NCBI RefSeq assembly: GCF_032062135.1
Contig: NC_092861.1
Coordinates: 122,378,778 to 122,442,777, forward strand
Source of the DNA: Pyxicephalus adspersus
Taxonomy: Eukaryota > Chordata > Amphibia > Anura > Pyxicephalidae
Direction: 5' to 3'
Length of the DNA: 64,000 nt
Shown: positions 40,721-53,150 of the stretch, piece by piece
Position numbering within the stretch: the first letter of the stretch is position 1
Layout of the letters: each line of letters begins with the position of its first letter
Notes under the pieces: generated by a model
Database searches by the model: none
Seen by the model: the letters and a program-made list of their open reading frames with translations, nothing else
Told to the model about the DNA's origin: nothing
Translations under genes and position numbers: made by a program

Positions 40721-42330
40721 TTAAGGAAAAAACTTATGGCTTTTCCTGGAGTGTTCAGTGTTAGGACAATCCCGCCGGATGCTCCAGCAATAGTCAGCCA
40801 TCATATGAACATCCCATCTACCCTGATACCGTCCTTCCATGACCTTCAAATCTTGGTGGAATCGTTCTCCTTGCTCATTACTGACTGCACCAAGGTTTTC
40901 CAGGAAGTTAGAAAGATGGCTATGCAGAAAATGCACCTTGATGCTCATATTGCAACCAGGAATTTGCAAGCTCTTCAAGAGTTTCTAGACAATTTCTTTG
41001 AATGGTAACTAAGCATTTTTTTTTTTACTTTTGACATTGTCCTGATGAAATGTTCATCTTTGATGAGCTACCGAATCTGTGGACTATCAAACACACTGGC
41101 CTTTATTTTTTCAAATGACACGCTAGGAAATGCCAAAATGAGTTACTTGAAACAGTCTCCTTCAGTTGGCAAAGTTTTAACGAACTGCTTCATCAGACCC
41201 AGTTTCATGTGCAAAGGGGGGAATATAATATTCTTTCAATCAACAAATGGTTCATCTAGAATGTTTGGATCACCTGGTTTTAGGGCAGATCTTGGAGGCC
41301 AATTCCTTTCCACCCAATGCCTCTCACGAGCTCTGCTGTCCCACATGCACAGATAACAGGGATACTTGGTGTATCCGCTTTGCTGACCAAGAAAGAAGAA
41401 TACCATTTTAAGGACAACACAGATGACCCAATTGTTTTGGTGATATTGCGACAACTCAGTGACTCTCTTTATGCCTGCATATTCTTCACAAAAAGAAACT
41501 GAATGGCCACTTGGGACTGACCCAAATATTTGCCATTGTAAAGGAGGACACACTTTAAGCTCCGCTTTAAACTATCATTGAATAGTCGCCATTTAGTTGA
41601 GTTATAGATTGGAATTCCCAATTCCTCCATTAAACCAGGTATGTTATGGCAATACACAAAGCCACTGTCAGTTCTAAAGTACTGCAGAAATGCAAATTCT
41701 CTGGTTCGAAAGTACGATACCTTTGTCCTTTTTTCAAGTAAGTTTTTCTCACACAGTCTTGATGCTAGGAGTTCTGAAGCCTTCTTCGATAGTCCCAAAT
41801 CACTCAACTCATGCTGATCAAATCCGTTACAAACAGAGTCCTCTTCAATTTCAAACTCCTTATCATTGTTGTCACCTAGTTTATCACCATAATCATGTTC
41901 TTTAAGGGAGGGTAGTGTAACGAAAACCAGCTCTGGGATTTCATTCGAATGAGCCACTGGGCGTATAGCCGATGGTAGACTAGGATACTCTATGTTACAT
42001 TTATTTTTCTGGTATATGCTGAAGTTTTTACTATACAAAAGTAAAAATCACTGAAATGATCTCCTGGCTCTCACCAAACCATAAGTATACTAAATATCAA
42101 CTTATCACGTGTTCCCCTTGTCCACATCCGTAAACCCTTGACCTATTGTTGCACACCTTATGAGGGGCCCAAGACTTATCTTGCTCACCAAGTTTAACTT
42201 TGAAATATGCCAAAAAGGCTTGCTCTACAAATGTGCTGATGTTCACCCTTTGACTGGGAATGTTCAAACTGACACAGATATAACAAATAAACCAGGGTTG
42301 TTTAGGCACTTATGACGAGAAACAGCAGCC
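40721..42330 (-). pseudogene. Degenerate intronless ORF of an unclassified, probably transposon-derived family
   Basis: Reading the minus strand from about 42330 down, broken frames carry a consistent order of motifs. First is a C-x2-C segment (CYICVS) followed by 'VKLGEQDKSWAPHKVC'. Then there is an acidic linker with 'SDLGLSKKASELLASRL'. The block 'FRTREFAFLQYFRTDSGFVY' / 'GIPIYNSTKWRLFNDSLKRS' follows, and then 'YPCYLCMWDSRARERHWVER' and 'LFPPLHMKLGLMKQFVK'. The C-terminal block is 'FLHSHLSNFLENLG' / 'EQGERFHQDLKVMEGRYQGR' with 'ADYCWSIRRDCP'. At least three frameshifts or stops break it. From memory, this combination belongs to an uncharacterised family found in many copies in animal genomes, probably a transposon protein. 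I cannot name its superfamily. No splice sites are needed to connect the parts. Confidence 0.65.
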
Positions 42331-44017
42331 AGACATGATCTGAAAGAAAGGAAATACGTGTGTAAGTAGAAAAATAAGTTTTGCTTATTCACTACGTAGA
42401 GCAGCGCACAACCTCTGACCACACTGTCTTGCATGTAAATGAATAGCCTATACAAATCCAAGATACAGTAATAGCATTAATATAAGCAGTAGAGAAAAAA
42501 CCTGACGTGATAGAAGAAAACTTACTGCACTTTAAGGATCAGCATTTCTATTTTAGTGTAAATAAGCTTAAAAATTGAAGTCAACAAAAAATTTGTTCAA
42601 AATTTTTCCCCACTGTAATCCAGTAGCGTGATAACCCTTTATAAAGGATTCTGATGGTTGGTAAGGCTGGGTTGCATAGAACCTTGACAGGTTGAAAAAG
42701 CTGTTTAATAATTCAACTTATTAGTTCTCACCCAAAGGAATAATAACATTATTGATTGCATTTTCCCTTGAAAAAACAGAGAGCCCATTATTACTATGCC
42801 TCGTCTGCTCTCCTACATGGTTTTACATGACCTCAAAATTGCATTTTAAATTTTGAATAAATGTATTTCCTATTGCTGAGTTAGTTTCTCCTAGCTGGTA
42901 CCACTGACATTCAGCCAAGTATTTTATAGAGGTTTCTTTGGCAATTTGACATTTACTCTATTAGATATTGTGTTTATGCATTATAAACATTATAGAAGAA
43001 AAAATAACAGGTTTAAGATACATTGAAAAAAGTTTCATAAGATATTTTGGTGTTTTTTTTTATGTTTACATATCTGGTAAATATTTTTGTGGTTGTCTTT
43101 ACAAGGCTAATAGTGTTGCAAAGTATTAAGGATTCATAGCACAGTTTTGCTAATCGGTGAAACTACTTAAGTAGTCTGTGATGACTGTATTATGAAAGCA
43201 TGCAGATGTTAATGTACTTCAATATTTTATTACGTTGCGTGTGACAGCTGTGTGAAATAACTGTATGTCTTTATACCTTGCTGTGCTGCAGAGAACCATG
43301 TTTTATCTAGAAGCAATATTATAAATCATCTGCTTTCTATCTATGGTATCATGGCAAGCTTTGATATCTGTGTCATGGACTTATATCAAAGGGTTTTAGA
43401 TCTCCTTGTAATTCCCAGCTGGAATGGTTTGAAGGAATAAAGAGCAGCATTGACAACCATGTTTACCTGCCAAAAAATTGTATTAATTTATTATTAAATG
43501 GCAACTTCTGCTGTCAAATGATTACATATTGAAAAAATAATGGTTTTCCTAAACAATATTTATTAAGGTATATTTATTTAATTTTAATCTTCACATTCCC
43601 CATTTACTACTGTGCTATACAGATATGTTGCGGCAATGGGGATGATGTTATTCTACTACTATTAGTATTATAGCCTATTATTCTCAGGTCCTTTACCACT
43701 GCCACTTTGCTACTGTAAAAATGTTTGCCCAGGACAGAGCAGCAGCAGAGGGATGCCTTACCCTATATACCTTAATATACTAAATAGGAAACAGTTACCA
43801 CTGCAAGCCTAATTTCAACTTTCTGTTTGTAAGGCAAATATTAGTTAATCACACTGGCCCAATTTTTTTTCATGAATGGTGAATGAGTGCTAGACTGTAT
43901 ATGTTATTCTTTTTTTTTACTGCATTTCCTGCACTTGTTGCATTTTTATGGGTGGCCCAAATGTTACCTGTTACCCTGCTGATCTCTAAGTTTTGACAAC
44001 ATGGAAAATGCCTCAGT
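42331..44017. other. Intron 2 stretch, nothing recognised
   Basis: AT-rich, no exon or clear repeat. Confidence 0.5.
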
Positions 44018-44760
44018 TACATAGTTGCATAGTAGGTTAGGTTGAAAAAAGACATAAGTCCATCAAGTTCAACCACTTGGGAAATCAACCTATCCCAGAT
44101 ATAAAATCCTATAAGACGTAGTTGGTCCAGAGGAAGGCAAAAAAAACCCTGGTACAGTTTGCTTCAACAGGGGGAAAAAAATCCTTCTTGATTCCATGAG
44201 GCAATCAGATGTTCCCTGGATCAACAGTCACTGTTATTTTTACTTTAAAGCCATAATCCCCAGTTATATTCTGTGCTTCTAGAAAAGCAACCAGCTTTGT
44301 CTTAAAGCAATCTATAGTAGTTGATGAAACTATTTCCTCAGGGAGCTGATTACACATTTTCACAGACCTTGCTGTGAAGAATTCCTTCCTTATCTGGAGC
44401 TTAAACTTCTTTTCCTCCAGACGCAAAGAGTGCCCTCTTGTTCTTTGTAATGATCCCAAAGTGAATAATGGGGAAGAGAGTTCTCTATATGGACCGTTTA
44501 TATATTTATACAGGGTGATCATACCCCCTCCTAAACGTCTCTTCTCAAGGAAGAATAGATTCAGTTCAGCTAATCTCTCCTCATAGCTGAGCGCTTCCAT
44601 TCCTTTTATTAGTTTAGTTGCCCTTCTCTGCACTCTCTCCAATTCCACAATGTCCTTTTTGTGAACTGGTGCCCAAAACTGGACTGCATATTCCAGATGT
44701 GGTCTGACCAATGCTTTGTACAGGGGCAGGGGCCTCCTTACATTATTTTTTACGTCTGTT
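44018..44760 (-). pseudogene. CR1-like LINE 3' end, copy 1 (RT C-terminus)
   Basis: The minus-strand open frame (168 codons) carries the conserved tail after the RT core: 'VRPHLEYAVQFWAPVHKKD', 'LERVQRRATKLIKGMEALSY', 'EERLAELNLF' and 'LEEKKFKLQIRKEFFTARSV'. This arrangement is typical of CR1/Rex1-group non-LTR retrotransposons. The 3' untranslated part ends near 44018 with 'AAGTTCAACC' and 'TTACATAGTTGCATAGTAGG' phrases (as read on the + strand). The RT catalytic core and endonuclease are missing, so this is a 5'-truncated dead copy. The exact clade is not certain. Confidence 0.85.
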
Positions 44761-44904
44761 CTAAAATATTATTTAGTCCAAAAGCATAACATTCATCTAG
44801 GTGACAACACTAGAGTTTGCACATTTTCAGATAATATAAGAGCAATATTATTTATATTATCAGCAGAACGATGGCCATTTTAATCAGTTGTAAAGCACAT
44901 CGTA

Positions 44905-45175
44905 AAAATGTGGGGCTCCTCCAGAGGTTGCTAGGGATTCCATGAGGAATGAGCAATTTGACACTCTCAGGTCAATTTAAGTGACACCAATTATCATTTT
45001 TGCTATGTGTAAGGGTGGCATTCGTTTTACTGGCCAGCACTGTAAGAGACATTTTCCTGCCGACCACCATGCTAACATTCTATGAGCTGTAAATATAGCA
45101 AGGGTTCCCCAGGACCTGAAAATTATTACAAGAACAAGGGTTCCCCAATGTTAAAAACATTGACAAAGGGTGGTC
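44905..45175 (-). mobile_element. hAT-like MITE ('TTTCTCAACC' type), inverted copy
   Basis: Contains 'CTCCTCCAGAGGTTGCTAGG', 'CTCTCAGGTCAATTTAAGTG' and 'GGTTCCCCAATG'. These are the reverse complements of blocks at 14755 and 17585. Confidence 0.6.
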
Positions 45176-45590
45176 TAAATTGTTGGATTGTGCAATAAAA
45201 TGCATTCAGCTACTGAAGATAGTGATTAATGTTTGCAATATCACTTATTGACTTGTGATGTAAATACTGTGGCTTCTCCAGAGGATAATAATTTAGCTAC
45301 AAAACATATCTCATTATGTTCTAGACTACTAGGAGCAATCAGTGGACTTGGGTCCCCTGAGGTTGACACATTTTAATGTTTAATATATAGTTTGTTATAT
45401 TGTAATTCAACAATGTTATATCACTTGTAATGATCAGGGTATAAAGTGGTTCACACCAAGGGGAGATGTACATATGGGTTTGGGCTTAATATCATCTCAT
45501 TCAGATATTTTTAACAGATTTCAACATGACTGAACAATTGTTTTTGGAAAAAGGAGCAAATATTTCACTGTATATGCACCTGTTTATTGT

Positions 45591-45631
45591 AAAGATAATG
45601 GCAAATTTCAAAGATGATGGCAAATATTTCA
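45591..45631. repeat. Imperfect tandem duplication of about 20 bp
   Basis: AAGATAATGGCAAATTTCA is followed by AAGATGATGGCAAATATTTCA. Confidence 0.7.
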
Positions 45632-46436
45632 ATAAAGATGAACAAATCTCCTTTGTAGAATAATGGGCATCAAGATATCTGTCTTCATGGGCATCCACTT
45701 TCTTGGTCCAGTTTTTGTAGGGTCTAAATAAATTATCCTATTGTGTTTTTGGACTGAACACCTGCAGAACTGATTCGCCATCTGTACCAGGCTTTATGTT
45801 ACAATTCAAAGATGTTATGGTTGTAGACAATGCGACTGGCAAATATTAATTTTAAATTTGCGTTTTTGCCTTATTCTAACTTATTAGTACTGTTACCATG
45901 CTAACTATTTTTAGGATGTATACGCAACTTTAGCATTTTAGGTTTGGACAGTGTTCAAATAACAGACGTCTTGAGTACATATCTTTGGTTTTACTGGATA
46001 AAGATCACAATGCATTTCTCCCTTTCTAATATTTACCTTTATATTTTCTGTTAAAGTATTATTTTCTAATACCATTGAGTTCTTCTCATTCCATATTTAT
46101 ATAATTATTTTATTATATCATAAAAAATGTTTTCAAGTTTGGTAAACAGTGTGTGATTGGATAATTCTCGCTATATAAATAGCTATTGTCTATTGATATG
46201 CCAAAACTGTGATAATCAGATAAATGGTGTACATAGTACAGAGAACAGCATTAAGAGTGCATCAGTGTGAAGTATGCATTCTACTACAGTATATAGAATG
46301 TGGCAGTCCAGAATATGTTGTATAGAGCACAGTGCACAGGAAAGACATCCCACCATTCACCCCAATATACTCAGTACACCCCGCTAATGCACTAAAGTTC
46401 TTTGCACCACTCTGTCAGTGTTTCCCTTCCTATTAG

Positions 46437-46657
46437 GTGTGATTTATTAAAGCTCTCCTGGCTGGAGAGGATACATTTTCATCAGTGAAGCTAGCTGATC
46501 CAGAAAACCTGGAATGGATTTATTCAAAGTCATTTTCTATTTGCTATCAAAAGTTTTGAATTCTGGACCAGATCCATTCTAGGCTTGCAGGATCACCCAG
46601 CTTCACTGATGAAAGTGTATCCTCTCCAGCCTAGGAGAGCTTTAAAAAATTAGGCCC
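46437..46657. mobile_element. Foldback MITE, copy C
   Basis: Arms TGATTTATTAAAGCTCTCC ... GGAGAGCTTTAAAAAATTA and inner arms 'CATCAGTGAAGCTAGCTGAT' / 'GGATCACCCAGCTTCACTGA'. Inserted between two parts of a decayed CACCCC-type tandem repeat. Confidence 0.82.
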
Positions 46658-46803
46658 ATTATCTCTGTACACTCAACAATCCACTCAAAAATTTCAGCAC
46701 ATCCCAGTATCCCTATATACCTAATAGACAACACCAATAATTCCAATACACACAAGCACACACTCCCTTGTAAGCACACAATGCTTTTTATGCAAATGTG
46801 CCA

Positions 46804-46922
46804 GTACACCCCACTATGCAGCCTAATACACATATTGCACCCCAATATTTAACCTATACATGTACTGCACCCCACTATTCTCCCCTATACAGTCAGTACA
46901 CCCCTCCATGCACCCCAGAAAC
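46804..46922. repeat. Decayed minisatellite, 30-31 bp unit
   Basis: CACCCC cores recur at 46807, 46838, 46868 and 46899, spaced 31, 30 and 31 bases. Units look like GTACACCCCACTATGCAGCC and GCACCCCACTATTCTCCCC. Weaker units extend from about 46335 (CACCCCAATATACTC, TACACCCCGCTAATG), so the array probably once spanned 46335-46922 before MITE insertion. Confidence 0.75.
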
Positions 46923-49019
46923 TCGAAATATACACCAATTATGTATCATAACTACTTCAGAGCTCTTGTAAGTAAATCAATGTTTTCAGGTTGCTGGTAA
47001 GCAGCCTTTATATTTTTTTTTTTGCCTTCTCTGTGATATAAAGTTTAGCCCACTTCATGGACAGTACTTCCCTGTTCCATCCTTCCTATAGTATGTGTTG
47101 ATGAATAAATGCAACTTGCTTTAAGGTACATTCAGCCTGCATTTAAGAAAACTTTGAAATATTATAGAGGGTCACGGACCCGAGTCTATTTGGCTGCTGC
47201 CATCCCATCAAAGTTGGACAGATGGCACCAAACAGCAGGCTCAGGCTTTTGGATTTCTACATGAGAAGATATTTTAAAGAATAATTCTTTGCATTAAATG
47301 CACATATGTTCTTATAGGAAGAATTTAGTTGAAATGAATGGTCTGATGACAGAGTCCCTTTAAGCTGTACAGTTCATACAGCATCTATTGGTTAGAAACT
47401 TTAAAATGCTATGTCAGAGAGCATATGTTCACAGATTTAGGAAAGAATGATTGAGATAATACCAATTAAACTGCATGCATATGCAAAGAACATTTCTTCT
47501 GAAATGCAAATTAAATGTTAATCCTCAAACCTAATGCAGATTGCACTTGTCTTGCTTGTTTCATTCCTGTCACAGTGGGAATCATTCTTCATCCTAAAGA
47601 TGACCAGCAAAATGCAGCACTTTGTTTAATAATTTATTAACATGAATCAATCAAAGACAACAAAGAAAAGAATTAAAATAAGTCTTCAAAAGTAAAAGAG
47701 TAGTTGAGTTTTTAAGAGTAAATCCTTCTAAAGCACCTATCCAGTGCTGAAAGATATATGGACTGATTTCATTACACTCCCCAGTTACCCTTGCTACAGG
47801 AACAGCCGCCTTTTAAAAGCTTAACTTGGGATTCTGTATTCGTTTTTTGTTTAAATAGGCAAATCCAACTTGAGTTATGTTACTCTCCACTTCCATTTGC
47901 AATCATTTTGAGATGTATTTGAGATCACTCAAAATTCAATAACATGCTTTTGACCTTCCACTTTTGACCTTTATTTGACTTCCTTAGAAGCTGCACCTAT
48001 CTGCTTTGCATTCCTTTTGAATTGTATGGTAAAAAACAATACTGCTGTAAACAAAAGCCCATCTACAGGGGCCCTTGGGGGCCACACAGACAGCCATAAA
48101 AATATGGTAGAGGTTCCACACTGCTATAATATGGTATGTCCACTGCTTTTTGTCTTCATTGAAGAGATTGTCCTTATTTCCAAACTCTCTGGGGGAAATC
48201 TTATGCACTCACAGGCCATGCAACCTCAATGAAAAATGGTATCCTTGATAACAAATGAACCTAACACCAACTTTTACCAGAACAGGGTCCCAAGAGGCCA
48301 CTTTTGTGAGAACCCAATTTAGCAGTTATTTTAGGAAACCTACAAATAATTAGGAATGTCACAGTAATGTTAAAAACATAAAAACCTTGCTTTTGTGGTC
48401 CTGGTAAATAAACCCTAAAACCTTGGCCTGTATCATGCTGAACAGAGAAATCATTTGGGCAGAGACTTTATTTAATGTTGTATTACCTAGGATTGATTAA
48501 AAAGAATTTTGTTTACAAAGCTTTCATAATAGGTTTATTTTTTAGCTGTTAAATACATCCCACTGTAAGAAAAGTATAAATATTACTGTGATACCTGATC
48601 TGAGACTGTAAGCAAATGTATAAAGTTATATTTCAAAGGCAATATCATTATATGTGGTCCATTTACTTTGCACAACCACACGCTTTAAAGTGAACTTAAA
48701 TGATTTGTAAGGTAGCAAAGATTTTTAGGTACTTTGTGGTGTCTATAATTATCAGTGCTAGAAATCAGATTACATTTTGTAGTCCTGAGGAGACTCCATT
48801 GAATCTTCAGTTTGTGTATATAGGGGCCTCAAATTCTGCCCAATATTTATCTGTAAATGCCATGGTCTCTTCCATCCCCGAAATATGATTTTCCACTATA
48901 GACGTTGTACCATTCTACCATGTAGTCTAATATTACAAATTGTAAACTGAGCAAAAACCAAAACAAATTTGATTGAAAATTGCATGAAGAGTTCAAGTTC
49001 AATTAATAGACAGTTAAGA
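46923..49019. other. Intron 2 stretch, nothing recognised
   Basis: AT-rich, no exon or clear repeat. Open frames on both strands near 47975-48232 lack any recognisable motif. Confidence 0.5.
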
Positions 49020-49285
49020 TTAATGTTTCTCATCTAGAGTTTCTCCAGAGGTTGTTAGGGGTTTCTTGGGAAATTAGCAATTTGCACCTTTCAGGTTCTT
49101 TTAACAGACACCAATGATCTTTTTGGCTATCTGTAAGGCCGGCATTCTTTCCAGTGCCCAGCAATATAAGGGTCATTCTTCCTTCTGACCACCAAACTAA
49201 TCTACTCTGAGCTGTGGATATAGTAATTATAAAAGGGGTTTCCTTAAAGAAGTTTTTTTAAGGGTTCCCCCATGTTAATAGGTCA
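49020..49285 (-). mobile_element. hAT-like MITE ('TTTCTCAACC' type), inverted copy
   Basis: Contains 'TGTTTCTCATCTAGAG', 'TTCTCCAGAGGTTGTTAGGG' and 'TCTGAGCTGTGGATATAGTA'. Same family and orientation as 44905. Confidence 0.6.
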
Positions 49286-49689
49286 CAAAAACGAATTATA
49301 TTAATCATAGTTGTTTAACTTTCAATGTCTTCCTATTCTCGTGTATCTCTAAAGCCAAAACAAATGGGATTTTCTGAGATACAAATATCAACTAAAAGAT
49401 AGAAGATCACGGTTGACCCGCGTCCTTCTGTACCTCTCTATAAATTCTTAGACATAATGAACAACACTAACCAATATTAAGGTACAGAAAGAGATAGTCT
49501 AGCCTTTGTCTTTTGTTGTTCAAGTGATATTTTCAGGTAATCAAGGTTTCATTTTTTAAAAAAGAAAAAGAAAAACAAACTCTCCCAAATTGTCAAGAGT
49601 GGACATGCTAGAACATACTTGATTGGACAGCGGGGGAATACAGGCACAAAAGAAAGGCAGAGGGAGAAAAGGGTAGGGTTGCCAATATT

Positions 49690-50118
49690 ACTGGGGGTTT
49701 ATTACTCACAGATCTGTCACTATGGGTCTGTAACTGGATTTATCAATAAAGTTTGTCACTGGGAGTATCATCGAGGGGTCTGTTTTTGGTGTCTGTCACT
49801 GGGAGTTTATCAATAAAGATGTGTCAATGGAAGGTTCGTCATTGAGGTACCGTATGTCACTGAGGGGTCTGTCACTAAGAAGTCTTTCACCCAGGGATCT
49901 GTACTGGGTCTGTCATTGTGGGGTCTGTGTTGAGGTCTGTCACTCAGGGGTCTGTCACTGTTGGGTCTGCCAGTGATAATTTGTCTCTGAGGTCTGTTAG
50001 TATTAGATCTGTTTCTTTGGGATCTGTCACTGAACATCTGTCACTAAGGTCTTTCACTGGTAAGGTTTCTTTGCTGAGGGAGTCAGTTAGGTCCATCACT
50101 GGGATATGTCACTGATTG
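49690..50118. repeat. Decayed minisatellite, consensus GGTCTGTCACTGAG
   Basis: Roughly 25-30 diverged units of about 13-17 bp fill more than 400 bases (TCTGTCACTATGGG, TTTGTCACTGGGAG, TCTGTCACTCAGGGG, TCTGTCACTGTTGGG). The repeats create chance reading frames with recurring 'SDRP'-like peptides on the minus strand and 'SVT/LRS' on the plus strand. These are not genes. Confidence 0.88.
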
Positions 50119-50630
50119 GTCCAAAACTCTAGTGCATTGGTACAGGAGGAGGTTTTGTATGAACGTATTAAAGAGCTGGGGTGCACTCCATATAGCTTTC
50201 CATTATTTATATAAAAGGTAATTTAGTTTCCGTGAGTTGAAAATTGATTATGCTTTGCTGAATGTGATGCCAAACTTTCAATCAAAAAGAAAACATCTAA
50301 TTCTTAATGACTGATGAATTATCCACCATTATAAAAATAAATAGAGAAATGGACAACCTAAACATTTTGTACCTATGTCTCTTGGCTTCAAGGCTCTTGG
50401 AAAGCTGCTCACTATACCCACGGCACCAAATTTATGTGTCCACTTGTGAGGTGACTTTGTAAGCCTTGTCAGTTCCCTTGTAATAGCAAAAAGGTTTAGT
50501 GTAAAAAATCAATAGTAAAGAAAAAAAATATATAAAAAGCATCTCCTCAAATACAAATGTGCATGTTAACAATTCAAAGTTCAACACTTATTAAGCATTG
50601 CAACTGAATGAGAGGGATAATTCTACAGTA

Positions 50631-50848
50631 GACCTAATTTATTAAAGTTTTCCAATGCTAGAGAGGATACACTTTCATCAGTGAAGCTGGGTGATCCAAA
50701 CCTGGATTGGATTTCTTAAAAGATATTTGATATTTGTTAGCAAATGTTATCAATCCTGGACCAGATCCATTTCAGGTTTGCTGGAGCACCCAGCTTCACT
50801 GATGAAAATGTATCCTCTCTAGCACTTCAGAGCTTTAATATATCAGGG
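50631..50848. mobile_element. Foldback MITE, copy D
   Basis: Arms CCTAATTTATTAAAG ... CTTTAATATATCAGG and inner arms 'CATCAGTGAAGCTGGGTGAT' / 'AGCACCCAGCTTCACTGATG'. Confidence 0.8.
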
Positions 50849-50895
50849 CTATTGCGTTTTTAAGGCATCACCTATAAATAATTTTCAGTATTGTA

Positions 50896-51253
50896 CAGGT
50901 TGACATTCAAAAATCCGGCCATCGATAATCCGGTTCCTTCAGATTTCCAGCATGGATTTCAGAGCGCTTTTTTAAATTTACACTGTTTTCTGGAGGCGCG
51001 GTTTATGTTTTATTGGCACTGTACTCCAGAATCAGCTGTTGGGTCTTGCTAGCACGTGCTTTCCTGCTCATTCCTTCTCATTTATTTGCTGCTCTATAGC
51101 CCCATTAGGGATTCAGCATCCATTTAAAGGACTGTACAGGTAGTCATTTTCTGTTAAATATATACAACATATATAACCGTAAAAAATCCAGAATTTTCGA
51201 AAATACGTCAATTCTCAGGTCTGGAGGTTGCCGGGTTTTTAAAAGTCAACCTG
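50896..51253. mobile_element. TA-flanked inverted-repeat element (CAGGTTGAC ends)
   Basis: 358 bp with ends CAGGTTGACATTCAAAAATC ... TTTTTAAAAGTCAACCTG, flanked by TA at 50894-50895 and 51254-51255. TA duplication fits Tc1/mariner-pogo-type transposases. Outer 9 bp of the ends are perfect, the next 15 mostly paired. No transposase. Confidence 0.8.
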
Positions 51254-51255
51254 TA

Positions 51256-52344
51256 GTTTTTTTTCCTTTTGGGGCTTGAAGCCAATCTTCAGAAGAAAAA
51301 TGTATGCATTGTATAAATGGAGAAAAAATTACCTGGCGAATTTGGTAGCTAAACCCCAACTCATGTTTAGGGATCTGCTTTGTGTGGGTAGACTGAAGAC
51401 TGGTAAAAAATAGGGCAAAACTAAGAGGCCATCTCGGGATGGTGGAGATAATTGAGGGAGGGAGCTGAACCTGAGTTAGGACCTAATAGATTAAATCTTC
51501 TAATAGATCTAATTTCACCATGGATTTAGCTCCTAAAAAAAATTAAAGTAGGGTGTCCTTTTTGAGTGTCAAGATTTAGGGATAAAAGACCAACTGTTTA
51601 TATTTTTTTATGTAACACTTTTAAAAATGTCCTTTTCTGTTTTACATCATTACCCATAAGGTGAATCATTGCCCACCTTGTTGCATAATAATTTAATGTA
51701 TAGCTATGTGTACCAAATTTTCTTTTTAAAGTTAATATGTATGGTACCATTTTTTAATTTAAATGTTGCTTTTAATTTAGTTATGTTCTGCTATATTAGT
51801 TTCCATCTAGGTATAACACACCTGACTGCTGAATGTTTTATTCCACTCTTGCGATCTCACCTTTTTTGCTAGCATTATGCGACTAGCTAGCATTATGCGG
51901 TTGCTAAGCAACAGTGAGGTGCTCTCTTTGGAGACGGTTTTATTAACTTGATATGTTGTGTTTTGCTGTACTTTGAGAAGGGTGGTTACCCTTGCTGAAA
52001 TGTTGGTTATTTTATCAATTCCCAGGCTTCGGTAATTAGCACATTGGGTTTCTGGTCTGTCTGCACTTTGACCTAAAATCATCTATATTCCAAATATATA
52101 GCAACAGAATTATTATATAAGTTTGTTTTAAACTTATTGAAATTTCAATTCAAAAAATGCAGTAAAAATAGTAAAATTCAAAGATTTTTTATTGGCATAC
52201 AATTGTTAATTTACTAAACTATATGTGAAAATATTAAACTTTTGCTGTAATTTCTTGTCCTCGGGTCCTGATTTTTTTCAGTACCTAAATATATTTTAAT
52301 GTTTCATCTTTGTGTCTGAGTTAATAACACTAAGGGGGTGTTGT
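51256..52344. other. Intron 2 stretch, nothing recognised
   Basis: AT-rich. CTAGCATTATGCG occurs twice near 51869 and 51887. No exon or clear element. Confidence 0.5.
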
Positions 52345-52525
52345 GATTGATCCCTGGACGCAACCCACCCATCGGAGGCTTAGATGGGAAGTTGGCGGGG
52401 TTATGCCATCATGATGACACTATGGGGGAGATTTGTCCCCTTTGAGTGACACCTGGCTCCCCACGCATGCATGGTCAGGAGCCAGTAATTTTAGTAGTCT
52501 GTGGGACCAAAAAGGTTGGTGACCC
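52345..52525. mobile_element. Truncated relative of the CAGTAGTCGCC hAT-type MITE
   Basis: Shares 'GAGTGACACCTGGCTCCCC', 'CACGCATGC' and the end 'GGACCAAAAAGGTTGGTGAC' with the element at 15019 (read on the opposite strand). The other end is lost. Confidence 0.65.
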
Positions 52526-53150
52526 CTTCTCTAGCTGGTGCTCTCTCCTCTACTTGTAAATAATAAACAGAACAAAGTTAGCACCATTGTAATATACAAA
52601 AAAAGTTGTCAGGTCTTCCTAAATGATGCAGGAAGTCAGTGCACTAAACGGAAATTAACAACATTTTTTCCTGAAACATCACTGATTAAAACAGTGTCCC
52701 CTCCTTAACTTAGGCAGAAAGCAAAAAAGTACTAAGTCTATTTTTAAAGCAGTTAATCTGACATTTAGCAGCATTCTCGGCTGGGAAATCAATAAATGCC
52801 ATTGAAAACACATGGACCTGAAAGATTCAATACCAGAGAAAGAGGCTAAATGCCAGATTTACTGCTTAAGGCTATGTACACACATCAGATGATTTTCGCC
52901 AGAGAGGAACAGTCGTGCTAGTCTTCAGCAAGAAACTTGCATGTGTACAGAGGTTATCTCATGTCATTCATGGATCCATCAGAACAGATCCATCACTAAA
53001 CTTTGGGTGATACTGACATTAGTATCTTTATTTTGTCCTGGTATCACCTGTCATAACCTTTGACATGGGAAGCAAATGCAATGAACAAGATGTTTTATTA
53101 GTTTGGATTTTTAAATTCGGTGATTTTCAGATTCACTTGGAGTTTAAATT

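Noticed and set aside
49810..50115. Frames with repeating SDRP-like (minus) and SVT/LRS-like (plus) peptides
   Set aside because: Both arise from the same decayed minisatellite; the periodic peptides mirror the DNA repeat, and no start or splice context supports translation.
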